Of a DNA stretch of 64,000 nucleotides, positions 57,016 through 64,000 are shown piece after piece. Made by a program: the position numbers and the translations under genes. Positions within the stretch are counted from its first letter, which is position 1, and each line of letters opens with the position of its first letter. The DNA is from Rhodosalinus sediminis (GTDB lineage Bacteria; Pseudomonadota; Alphaproteobacteria; Rhodobacterales; Rhodobacteraceae): NCBI RefSeq assembly GCF_003385555.1, contig NZ_QOHR01000002.1, forward strand, positions 281,074-345,073. The letters are read 5' to 3'. Below the pieces are notes generated by a model that was not told the origin of the DNA, ran no database searches, and saw nothing but the letters and a program-made list of their open reading frames with translations.

Positions 57016-57029
57016 TGTTAGCGCTAGCA
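57016..57029 (+). promoter_or_regulatory. LacI-type operator upstream of gap
   Basis: TGTTAGCGCTAGCA is a near-perfect palindrome (one mismatch at the third base pair) around AGCGCT, typical of LacI-family operators. It ends 30 bases before the gap ATG. No LacI-family gene is in the window. Confidence 0.55.
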
Positions 57030-57059
57030 ACCAAACGAGACACGGAAAAGGAGACGACG

Positions 57060-58061
57060 ATGACAGTGAAACTCGCCATCAACGGCTTCGGACGCATCGG
57101 CCGCTGCGCCCTGCGCGCGCTGGTCGAACACGCCCGCGACGACGTGGAAATCGTCGCCATCAACGACCTCGGCCCGCCGGAGACCAACGCGCATCTGCTG
57201 AAATACGACAGCCTGCACGGCCGCTTCGCCGCCGACGTCTCGGTCGAGGACGGCGCGCTCGTCGTGGACGGACGGCGCATCCGCGTCACCGCCGAGCGCG
57301 ATCCGGCGAAGCTGCCGTGGTCGGACGTGGACGTGGCGCTCGAATGCACCGGGGTCTTCACCGACGCCGCCAAGGCCGCCGCGCATCTGGAGAACGGGTC
57401 GACGCGCGTGCTGATCTCGGCCCCGGCCAAGGGCGCGGACCGCACGGTGGTCTACGGCGTGAACCACACGCGCCTCGAGGCGGACGACCGCATCGTCTCG
57501 AACGCCTCCTGCACGACGAACTGCCTCGCCCCGGTGGTCAAGGTGCTCGACGACGCCTTCGGGGTCGAGACGGGCTACATGACGACGGTGCACAGCTACA
57601 CCGGCGACCAGCCGACGCTCGACGGGCTGCACAAGGACCTCTACCGCGCGCGCGCCGCGGCGATGTCGATGATCCCGACCTCCACCGGGGCGGCGCGGGC
57701 CGTGGGCCTCGTGCTGCCGCATCTCGAAGGCAAGCTCGACGGCTCCGCGATCCGGGTGCCGACGCCGGACGTCTCGCTCGTCGATCTCTGCGTGATGACG
57801 CGGGCCGCCGCCACGCCCGAGACGGTCGCCGAGGCCATGCGCGCCGCCGCCGCGGAGGGCCCGCTCGCCGGCATCCTCGGGGTGGAGGACGCGCCGCTCG
57901 TCTCGCAGGATTTCCTGCACGATCCGCGCTCCTCGATCTTCGCGCCGGAGGGCACGCGGCGGACCGAGGGCGGCATGCTGCGCGTGATGTCGTGGTACGA
58001 CAACGAGTGGGCCTTCTCCTGCCGGATGCTCGACACCGCGGGCGCGATGGCCCGGCTCTGA
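57060..58061 (+). CDS. gap: Glyceraldehyde-3-phosphate dehydrogenase, type I
   Basis: A 333-aa NAD-dependent enzyme of glycolysis and gluconeogenesis. INGFGRIGRCALRAL (NAD-binding), INDLGPPE with Asp at the NAD-specificity position, and SNASCTTNCLAPV with the catalytic Cys are all intact. The ATG at 57060 is chosen for AAAAGGAG upstream and the normal protein start MTVKLAINGFGRIG. It uses triose phosphate made from glycerol by GlpK-GlpD. A clear terminator with T6 follows. Confidence 0.95.
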   Translation: MTVKLAINGFGRIGRCALRALVEHARDDVEIVAINDLGPPETNAHLLKYDSLHGRFAADVSVEDGALVVDGRRIRVTAERDPAKLPWSDVDVALECTGVFTDAAKAAAHLENGSTRVLISAPAKGADRTVVYGVNHTRLEADDRIVSNASCTTNCLAPVVKVLDDAFGVETGYMTTVHSYTGDQPTLDGLHKDLYRARAAAMSMIPTSTGAARAVGLVLPHLEGKLDGSAIRVPTPDVSLVDLCVMTRAAATPETVAEAMRAAAAEGPLAGILGVEDAPLVSQDFLHDPRSSIFAPEGTRRTEGGMLRVMSWYDNEWAFSCRMLDTAGAMARL

Positions 58062-58070
58062 GCCCCTGCC

Positions 58071-58108
58071 CGGCGCCCCCGCGCGGGGCGCCGGCGCCGT
58101 GCTTTTTT
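58071..58108 (+). terminator. Intrinsic terminator of gap
   Basis: CGGCGCCCC (58071-58079) pairs with GGGGCGCCG (58085-58093), five-base loop. A TTTTTT run follows at 58103-58108. Confidence 0.75.
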
Positions 58109-58122
58109 GCGAATGCTTCGCA
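58108..58122 (+). promoter_or_regulatory. Metal-regulator box 1 upstream of sitA (Fur/Mur-like)
   Basis: TGCGAATGCTTCGCA: perfect 6+6 inverted repeat with a three-base centre. It lies upstream of the -35 element. Same pattern as box 2. Confidence 0.65.
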
Positions 58123-58128
58123 ACAGCA

Positions 58129-58157
58129 TTGACGTTGCGAGTGCTTCGCACTATCAC
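58129..58157 (+). promoter_or_regulatory. Promoter of sitABCD overlapped by metal-regulator box 2
   Basis: TTGACG (58129-58134) and TATCAC (58152-58157) are 17 bases apart. Between them lies TGCGAGTGCTTCGCA (58136-58150), five of six pairs matching, 28 bases from box 1. A repressor bound here would block RNA polymerase. The boxes resemble Mur/Fur-family sites. Confidence 0.65.
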
Positions 58158-58202
58158 TCTCACCGGCGGGGCGGAGATCCCGCCGAGCAGGGAGTGCAAG
58201 GC

Positions 58203-59162
58203 ATGCAGTTCGCGAGACGTGCAATCCTCACCCTCGTCGCGGCGGCGGCCCTGATCGCCGGCCGCGGCCCGTCCGCCGCCGCTGCGCCGGAGCTGAGCGT
58301 CGTCGCCACCACCGGCATGATCGCCGACGCCGCGCGCGAGGTGGGCGGCGACCTCGTGGAGGTGCGGGCGCTCATGGGCCCGGGCGTCGATCCGCACGCC
58401 TACCGCCAGACCCGCAGCGACATCGTGGCGGCCTCGCGCGCCGATCTGGTGCTCTGGCACGGGCTCTACCTCGAGGCGCAACTGGAGGATTTCCTGCTCG
58501 ACCTTGCCGCCCGCCGCCCGGTGGTCGCCGTGGCCGAGGGGCTGCCGCGCGACGTGCTGATCGCGCACGACGACTACGCCGACGCCAAGGACCCGCATGT
58601 CTGGATGGACCCGGCGCTCTGGCAGCAGGTGGTGCGCCGGCTGCGCGACGCGCTGATCGAGGTGCACCCGGAGGGCGAGGCGACCTTCCGGGCCAACGCC
58701 GAGCGCTACATCGCCGAGCTGCGCGAGCTCGAGGGTTACGCGGCGAACGTGCTCGCCTCGGTGCCGCCGGACAATCGCGTGCTGCTGACCTCGCACGACG
58801 CGTTCAACTACTTCGGCGCGGCCTACGGCTTCGAGGTGATCGGCATCCAGGGCATCTCGACGGAGAGCGAGGCCGGCCTCAAGCGCATCGCGGAGCTCGT
58901 CGATCTGCTCGTGGCGCGCGACATCGGCGCCGTCTTCGTCGAGACCTCGGTCTCCGACCGCAACATCCGCGCGCTGATCGAGGGCGCGGCCGCGGCGGGA
59001 CACGCCGTCGAGATCGGCGGCGAGCTCTATTCCGACGCGATGGGCGAGCCCGGCACCTACGAGGGCACCTACATCGGCATGATCGACCACAACGCGACGA
59101 CCATCGCCCGCGCGCTCGGCGGCACGGCGCCGGCGCGCGGCATGGCCGACCGGCTGAACTGA
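58203..59162 (+). CDS. sitA: Mn/Zn ABC transporter metal-binding protein
   Basis: A 319-aa periplasmic protein of the TroA/SitA/ZnuA cluster with signal peptide (about 1-28). Metal ligands by alignment of motifs: His65 (GVDPHAY), His132 (DPHVWMD), His198 (TSHDAFNYF) and Asp295 (GMIDHN). This H-H-H-D set matches TroA rather than manganese-type H-H-E-D, and there is no His-rich loop as in ZnuA. Mn or Zn are both possible. ATG at 58203 after GGGAG. First gene of a four-gene unit behind two regulator boxes. Confidence 0.9.
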   Translation: MQFARRAILTLVAAAALIAGRGPSAAAAPELSVVATTGMIADAAREVGGDLVEVRALMGPGVDPHAYRQTRSDIVAASRADLVLWHGLYLEAQLEDFLLDLAARRPVVAVAEGLPRDVLIAHDDYADAKDPHVWMDPALWQQVVRRLRDALIEVHPEGEATFRANAERYIAELRELEGYAANVLASVPPDNRVLLTSHDAFNYFGAAYGFEVIGIQGISTESEAGLKRIAELVDLLVARDIGAVFVETSVSDRNIRALIEGAAAAGHAVEIGGELYSDAMGEPGTYEGTYIGMIDHNATTIARALGGTAPARGMADRLN

Positions 59163-59173
59163 GGGAGCCCGCG

Positions 59174-59995
59174 ATGCAGCCCACCCTGACCGTCGCTGCC
59201 GAGGACGGGCGCCCCGTTGCCCCGGCCGCGCCGCCCGCCGAGGCGGCGCTCGTCCTGCGCGGGCTCACCGTCTCCTACGGGGAGAGCGCGGCCGTCTTCT
59301 CGGTCGACGCCACCTTCCCGGCGGGCGCCATGTCGGCCATCGTCGGCCCCAACGGCGCGGGCAAGTCCACGCTCCTGAAGGCCGCGCTCGGGGTGGTCCC
59401 GCGCGTCTCGGGCGAGGTGACCGTCTTCGGCACGCCGCTCGCGTCGGCGCGCGACCGCATCGCCTACGTGCCGCAACGCGCGAGCGTCGACTGGGATTTC
59501 CCGACGCGCGTGCGCGACGTCGTGGAGATGGGGCTCTATCGCGAGGCGGGGCTTTTCGGGCGGCTCTCGGGCGCGCGCGCCCGCCGGGTCGCGCAGTGCC
59601 TCGACCGGGTGGGCATGGCCGATTTCGCCGACCGCCAGATCGGCCAGCTCTCGGGCGGCCAGCAACAGCGCGTCTTTCTCGCCCGCGCGCTCGCGCAGGA
59701 GGCCGAGCTCTACCTGCTCGACGAGCCCTTCGCGGGCGTCGACGCGGCGACGGAACGCGCGATCGTCGAGGTGCTCGCGGCGCTGAGGTCCGAGGGCCGC
59801 TCGATCGTCGCGGTGCACCACGACCTCGCCACGGTGCGCGACTACTTCGATCACGTGCTCCTGCTCAACGTGCGCCGCGTGGCGGAGGGCCCGGTCGCCA
59901 CCGCCTTCACCGCCGAGACGCTCGAGGCGGCCTACGGCGGGCGCCTCTCGACCAGCCACGTGGGCGAGATTCTGCCCGCCGGGGGGCGCGCTTGA
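59174..59995 (+). CDS. sitB: Mn/Zn ABC transporter ATP-binding protein
   Basis: A 273-aa ATPase: Walker A GPNGAGKST, Q-loop YVPQRASVDWDFP, signature LSGGQQQR, Walker B LYLLDEPFAGVD and H-loop VHHDLATV all intact. QRASVDWDFP is typical of metal-type (SitB/MntA) ATPases. GGGAG precedes the ATG, 11 bases after sitA. The stop overlaps the TTG start of sitC. Confidence 0.93.
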   Translation: MQPTLTVAAEDGRPVAPAAPPAEAALVLRGLTVSYGESAAVFSVDATFPAGAMSAIVGPNGAGKSTLLKAALGVVPRVSGEVTVFGTPLASARDRIAYVPQRASVDWDFPTRVRDVVEMGLYREAGLFGRLSGARARRVAQCLDRVGMADFADRQIGQLSGGQQQRVFLARALAQEAELYLLDEPFAGVDAATERAIVEVLAALRSEGRSIVAVHHDLATVRDYFDHVLLLNVRRVAEGPVATAFTAETLEAAYGGRLSTSHVGEILPAGGRA

Positions 59996-61206
59996 GCCCC
60001 TTCCTCGACGCGCTCCTCCTGAGCGCCGGCTACAACGCGGCGCTGGTGACCGTGGGCGCGGCGCTCCTCGGCATCGCGGCGGGCGCCACCGGCACCTTTC
60101 TCTTTCTCGCCAAGCGCGCGCTCGTCTCCGACGCCGTGGCGCACGCCACGCTGCCGGGCGTCGGGCTCGCCTTCATCGCGATGGTGGCCATGGGCGGCGA
60201 CGGGCGGAGCCTGCCCGGCCTGCTCGCCGGATCGGCCGCGAGCGCCTGGGCCGGGCTTCTCGCCATCGAGTGGATCACCCGGCGCACCCGGCTCAAGGAG
60301 GACGCGGCGATCGGCGCGGTGCTCGGCGTCTTCTTCGGCCTCGGCGTCGTGCTGCTGACCGTGGTGCAGACCATGGGCGCCGGCCGGCAGGCGGGGCTCG
60401 AGGAGTTCCTGCTCGGCGCGACGGCGGGGATGCTCTTCGCGGACGGGGTGACGATCGCGGCGGGCGGGGCGCTCGCGCTCGCCGCGGCCTGGGCGCTGCG
60501 GCGTCCGATGACCCTCGTCGCCTTCGACCGGGACTACGCCGCCGCGCGCGGCTACGACGTGCGCCGCGTCGATCTGGCGATGATGGCGCTCGTGATGGGC
60601 GTCACCGTGATCGGGCTGAAGCTCGTCGGGCTGATCCTGATCGTCGCGCTCCTGATCGTGCCGCCGGTCGCCGCGCGCTTCTGGACCGAGCGCGCGGGCG
60701 GCGTCGTCTGGATCGCGGGGGCGATCGGCGGCGCCTCGGGCTACATCGGCGCCGCCGCCTCGGCCGCGGCGCCGGACCTGCCCACCGGGCCGATCATCGT
60801 GCTCGTCGCGGCCGGCATCTTCGCGCTCTCGCTGCTCTTCGCGCCGGCGCGCGGCGTCGCCGCCGCGGGCGCGCGCCACCGGCGCTTCCAGCGCCGGGTC
60901 CACCGCCGGCAGGGGCTGCTGGCGCTCGCGCACGGTGACGCGATCCGCGAGCCCTACACCCTGCGCCTGCTCACCCGCGAGGGGCTCATCCGCCCCGACG
61001 GCGTGCCGACCGCGGCCGGCCGCGCGCAGGCGGCGAAGGTCGCCCGGGACGAGCGCCGCTGGGCGGTCGCGCGCGAGCTGTTCCGCGACGCGGACCTCGC
61101 GGGGCGCCACGCGGGTCTCACCCCGATCGAGACAATTTTCACCGCCGACGAGATCGCCGAGATCGACCGCCGCCTCGGCGGTCCGGCGCCGGCCGGGGGG
61201 GCGTGA
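59992..61206 (+). CDS. sitC: Mn/Zn ABC transporter permease with fused C-terminal cytosolic domain
   Basis: A 404-aa protein. Residues 1-285 form the usual eight- or nine-helix metal permease (YNAALVTVGAALLGIAAG; KRALVSDAVAHATLPGVGLA is the family signature). Residues about 290-395 are an extra basic domain (RHRRFQRRVHRRQGLLALAH, REPYTLRLLTREGLIRPDGV) resembling the winged helix-turn-helix of DtxR/MntR. The start is TTG at 59992 in a TTGA overlap with sitB; GGGGGG lies upstream. It could sense metal or bind DNA at the membrane, though this is inferred. Confidence 0.88.
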   Translation: MSPFLDALLLSAGYNAALVTVGAALLGIAAGATGTFLFLAKRALVSDAVAHATLPGVGLAFIAMVAMGGDGRSLPGLLAGSAASAWAGLLAIEWITRRTRLKEDAAIGAVLGVFFGLGVVLLTVVQTMGAGRQAGLEEFLLGATAGMLFADGVTIAAGGALALAAAWALRRPMTLVAFDRDYAAARGYDVRRVDLAMMALVMGVTVIGLKLVGLILIVALLIVPPVAARFWTERAGGVVWIAGAIGGASGYIGAAASAAAPDLPTGPIIVLVAAGIFALSLLFAPARGVAAAGARHRRFQRRVHRRQGLLALAHGDAIREPYTLRLLTREGLIRPDGVPTAAGRAQAAKVARDERRWAVARELFRDADLAGRHAGLTPIETIFTADEIAEIDRRLGGPAPAGGA

Positions 61207-62135
61207 TGGGCGCCGAATTCGTGCAGATCTCGCTCACGCCGATCCTGATCGGCATCTTCGCCGCCGTCGCCTGCGCGCTGCCGGGCAACTTCCTGATCCT
61301 GCGGCGCCAGGCGCTGATCGGCGACGCGATCAGCCACGTGGTGCTGCCCGGGATCGTCGTGGCCTTCCTCGTGACCGGCACCGTGGCGGCGCTGCCGATG
61401 CTGATCGGCGCGGCGGGCGCGGCTCTCCTCGCCGTGGTGCTGATCGAGGCGGTGCGCCGCCTCGGCCGGATCGAACCCGGCGCGGCGATGGGCGTGGTCT
61501 TCACGACGCTCTTCGCCGCCGGCGTTCTGCTGCTGGAGCGGACGGACACCGCCTCGGTGCATCTCGACGTGCAGCACGCGCTCATGGGCAACCTCGAATC
61601 GCTCGTCTGGCTCGAGGCGACGGGCTGGCGCTCGCTCATGGACCCGGCGGCGCTCGCCGCGCTGCCGGAGGAGCTGGGGCGCATCGCGGTCGTCTGCGCG
61701 GCGATGATCGTGCTGACGGCGGTCTTCTGGCGCTGGCTCACGATCACGACCTTCGACGAGGCCTTCGCCCGCGCCCTCGGCATTCCCGCCGCGGCGGTGG
61801 GCCTCGGCCTCGTGATCGCCGCCGCCGTCGCGGCCGTCGCCGCCTTCGAGGCGGTGGGCTCCATCATCGTCATCGCCATGTTCATCTGCCCGCCGGCCGC
61901 GGCGCGGCTGATGACCGAGCGGCTCGACCGGCAGGTGCTCTGGTCCGTGGCCTTCGCCGCGCTCTCGGCGGTGCTCGGCTACGTGCTCGCGGGCTACGGG
62001 CCGCTCTGGCTCGGCGCGCGCCACGCGGTGAGCGCGGCGGGCATGATCGCCACGGTCTCGGGCGTGATCCTCGCGCTCGCCTGTCTCTACGGGCCGCACC
62101 GCGCCCGCGTCGGGGCCGGCCGCGACGCGGGCTGA
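61206..62135 (+). CDS. sitD: Mn/Zn ABC transporter permease
   Basis: A 309-aa permease of normal length with about nine helices; RRQALIGDAISHVVLPGIVV is the family signature near the N-terminus. ATG at 61206 overlaps the sitC stop by one base (TGATG) and is better spaced from GGGGGG than the GTG at 61203. With sitC it makes the channel. It lacks the extra C-terminal domain of sitC. Nothing further of the operon follows; cobT starts 71 bases on. Confidence 0.9.
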   Translation: MGAEFVQISLTPILIGIFAAVACALPGNFLILRRQALIGDAISHVVLPGIVVAFLVTGTVAALPMLIGAAGAALLAVVLIEAVRRLGRIEPGAAMGVVFTTLFAAGVLLLERTDTASVHLDVQHALMGNLESLVWLEATGWRSLMDPAALAALPEELGRIAVVCAAMIVLTAVFWRWLTITTFDEAFARALGIPAAAVGLGLVIAAAVAAVAAFEAVGSIIVIAMFICPPAAARLMTERLDRQVLWSVAFAALSAVLGYVLAGYGPLWLGARHAVSAAGMIATVSGVILALACLYGPHRARVGAGRDAG

Positions 62136-62206
62136 GCGGGCGTTCGGTTTGAAGCGCGGCGCGGCGCGTGCCAAGACCGCCCGCGTCCCAGACACCGAGG
62201 CCCCGC

Positions 62207-63220
62207 ATGACCGACCCCCTGCCCGTCGCCACGCTCGCCGATCTCGGCCCCCTCGTCCACGCCCTGCCCGGTCCCGACGCCGCGGCGGCGGCGGCGGCGC
62301 GCGCGCGGCTGGGCGACCTCGCCATGCCACCCGGCGCGCTCGGCCGGCTGGGCGAGACGGTGCCCTTCCTCGCCGGCTGGCAGGGGCGCGAGGCGCCGCG
62401 GCTCGCGCGGGTGCAGGCGCTCGTCTTCGCGGGCAATCACGGGGTCTGCGCGCAGGGCGTCGCCGCCTTCCCGCAGGAGATCACCGCGGCCATGGTCGCC
62501 ACCTTCGAGGCCGGCGGCGCGGCCATCAATCAGCTCTGCCGCGAGGCGGGCGCGGCGCTCGACGTGGTCGCGCTCGATCTCGACCGGCCCACGGCGGATT
62601 TCACCGCGGGCGACGCGATGACCGAGGCCGAGGCGCTCGAGGCGCTGGCGCGCGGCGCGGCGGCGGTGGACCCGGAGGCCGACGCGCTGGTGCTCGGCGA
62701 GATGGGGATCGGCAACTCCACGACCGCCGCGGCGCTCGCCGCGCTGCACCTCGGCGGCGCGGTCGAGGACTGGGTGGGCCCGGGCGCGGGCGCCGACGAC
62801 GCGGTGATGGCGCGCAAGCGCGCGGCCGTGGCGGCGGGCGTGCACCGCCACGCGGGCCGCACCGGCGCCGCCGCGCTCGCCGCCATCGGCGGGCGCGAAC
62901 AGGCCGCGCTCTGCGGCGCGGCGCTGGCCGCGCGCCGGGCGGGCGTGCCGGTGGTGCTCGACGGGTTCATCTGCACCGCCGCTATGCTGCCGCTCCACGC
63001 CGAGGACCCGCGCGCGCTCGACCATTGCCTCGTCGGCCACGCCAGCGCCGAGCCGGGCCACGCGCCGCTCGTCGCCGCGCTCGGCAAGACGCCGCTCCTC
63101 GACCTCGGCATGCGCCTCGGCGAGGGCACCGGCGCGGCGCTCGCGCTCTCGGTGCTGCGCGGCGCGGTGGCCTGCCACGCGGGCATGGCGACCCTCGCCG
63201 AGGTCGTGGGCGCGCCCTGA
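62207..63220 (+). CDS. cobT: Nicotinate-nucleotide-dimethylbenzimidazole phosphoribosyltransferase
   Basis: A 337-aa enzyme that activates the lower base of cobalamin. FAGNHGVCAQGVAAFPQEIT, LGEMGIGNSTTAAAL and RLGEGTGAALAL with the catalytic Glu306 are the CobT hallmarks, all intact. ATG at 62207. It stands alone here; neither cobS/cobV nor a cobalamin riboswitch was recognised upstream. Roseobacters commonly make B12. Confidence 0.95.
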   Translation: MTDPLPVATLADLGPLVHALPGPDAAAAAAARARLGDLAMPPGALGRLGETVPFLAGWQGREAPRLARVQALVFAGNHGVCAQGVAAFPQEITAAMVATFEAGGAAINQLCREAGAALDVVALDLDRPTADFTAGDAMTEAEALEALARGAAAVDPEADALVLGEMGIGNSTTAAALAALHLGGAVEDWVGPGAGADDAVMARKRAAVAAGVHRHAGRTGAAALAAIGGREQAALCGAALAARRAGVPVVLDGFICTAAMLPLHAEDPRALDHCLVGHASAEPGHAPLVAALGKTPLLDLGMRLGEGTGAALALSVLRGAVACHAGMATLAEVVGAP

Positions 63221-63572
63221 GGCGCACCACCGCCGGGCGCGCGGCCTCTGTGGGTGCTTTGCGCCCCCCTGTCGTGGGCGCGATGAGCTAGCGGTCGCGC
63301 CTCGGAGGACGGGCGAGGGCATGACGCGGACGTCCCGACCGGGGGGCACGCAAGGCCGGGCGCAGCGGACCGCGGCACGGTCGAGCGTCGTAGGCGCTCC
63401 CCGGGTTTCAAAGCACCGGGGCGACCGCGCGTGGCAGCCCGTGCCGAAGACGCCTCCCGGTGTGCCCGACGCCGCCACGGCACTCCGCGCTGCCGATCCC
63501 GCGCGATACGCGGTCAGCCGACGCCGGTCCCGCGCGACGCGCAGCCAGCCGATGCTGGGCGGCCTCGCCGAC
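63221..63572. other. Intergenic region between cobT and tonB
   Basis: No gene is seen. An imperfect tandem repeat of period 31 (units starting at 63497 and 63528, 23 of 28 matching) lies near the tonB end. The rest is GC-rich without clear signals. Confidence 0.5.
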
Positions 63573-64000
63573 TCAGGGCGCGAAGCGCATCGCGAGGGTG
63601 AAGGGATAGGCACCGGCGGGCATCGCCTCGGGCGCCTCGGGCAGGCGCGCGCGGCGCGCAGCCTCGACCGCCGCGCGGTCGAGCCGATCGTACCCCGACG
63701 ACCGCGCGACGCGCACCCCGGCGAGTTCGCCGCTGTGGCTCACCGTCAGGCGCAGGCGAACGACGCCGCCACCGCGCATCCCGCGCGGATAGCGCTTCGC
63801 CCGCTCGAGGCTCGCCACGATGCGCCCGCCCCAGGCAGCCATCAGGCGCTGCCGCGCGCCGGGGCCGAGCGCCTCCGGCCCGCCCCGGTCGCCGGCCGTC
63901 TCCGCCTGCCGCGCCTCGCGGCGCTCCTGCACGCCCTGACGGGCGGCGACGGAGGCCGTCGCGCGCGGCGCGGGGCGGATGCCGTCCGGCCGCGGCGCCG
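63573..64000 (-). CDS. tonB: TonB-family protein, C-terminal part
   Basis: The frame stays open to the window edge, so the N-terminus (membrane anchor) is missing. The visible 142 residues contain a basic linker and the TonB C-terminal domain: GGRIVASLERAKRYPRGMRG, GVVRLRLTVSHSGELAGVRV, ARSSGYDRLDRAAVEAARRA and a final PFTLAMRF. This domain contacts the TonB box of outer-membrane receptors for iron-siderophore or B12 uptake; closeness to cobT suggests B12, but metal uptake is equally possible. Confidence 0.88.
   Translation of the reverse strand, partial: APRPDGIRPAPRATASVAARQGVQERREARQAETAGDRGGPEALGPGARQRLMAAWGGRIVASLERAKRYPRGMRGGGVVRLRLTVSHSGELAGVRVARSSGYDRLDRAAVEAARRARLPEAPEAMPAGAYPFTLAMRFAP

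Noticed and set aside
58158..58202. Manganese riboswitch in the sitA leader
   Set aside because: A short CGGCGGG/CCCGCCG hairpin is present, but the leader is too short for the known fold and the promoter already carries protein boxes.
62136..62206. Cobalamin riboswitch before cobT
   Set aside because: The gap is only 71 bases and I do not see a B12-box-like sequence.

Overview
This window is a gene-dense, very high-GC (around 70% by eye) chromosomal segment from an alphaproteobacterium. The gene content points to the Rhodobacteraceae/Roseobacter group: a petP-petR pair, a NepR/EcfG general stress locus, a GlpSTPQV-type glycerol ABC importer, and the bacteriochlorophyll genes bchG-(PucC family)-bchP-idi with a TGT-N12-ACA (PpsR/CrtJ-type) site. 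This suggests an aerobic anoxygenic phototroph or purple bacterium. I see no rRNA, tRNA, CRISPR array, insertion sequence or prophage, so it looks like core chromosome with catabolic islands.

Layout. 0-1 kb: the start of a MATE-type exporter and two PaaI-type thioesterases. 1.1-9.8 kb: a beta-oxidation cluster (two MerR-type regulators, two acyl-CoA dehydrogenases around a small conserved protein, a GST-like protein, a thiolase and a FadB-type multifunctional enzyme). 9.9-16.5 kb: smpB, a class III aminotransferase, an NlpC/P60 hydrolase, an M17 aminopeptidase, petR-petP and a branched-chain aminotransferase. 16.6-24.5 kb: a polyamine-type ABC importer, a putrescine/GABA-type aminotransferase and a Crp/Fnr regulator with an altered iron-sulfur motif. 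24.6-27.9 kb: a small unknown protein, a DUF1328 membrane protein and nepR-ecfG-histidine kinase behind a matching sigma-EcfG promoter. 28.1-32.3 kb: the isolated bacteriochlorophyll module. 32.6-36.3 kb: a universal stress protein, a SulP transporter and an orphan betaine-binding protein.

36.7-45.4 kb: a catabolic island with an Ldh2-type dehydrogenase, a DUF3726 protein, a 564-aa protein of unknown function, an M19 dipeptidase homologue lacking metal ligands, two LysR regulators, an M24 protein close to DMSP lyase DddP but without its catalytic Asp, and a PhyH-type dioxygenase. This is the least explained part of the window and my main candidate for an undescribed pathway. 45.4-58.1 kb: glycerol uptake and use (glpR, glpD, the importer, glpK, an iron-type alcohol dehydrogenase, then gap), feeding glycerol into glycolysis. 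The importer's two ATPases carry complementary defects that predict one normal and one degenerate ATP site. 58.1-62.1 kb: a Mn/Zn ABC importer under two Fur-family-like boxes, with a cytosolic domain fused to one permease. 62.2-64 kb: cobT and the C-terminal part of a TonB protein running off the window edge.

Starts were chosen by ribosome binding site and by overlap with the upstream gene. Many genes are coupled by ATGA, GTGA or TGATG overlaps. Long open frames opposite to real genes are common because of the high GC and were left out.
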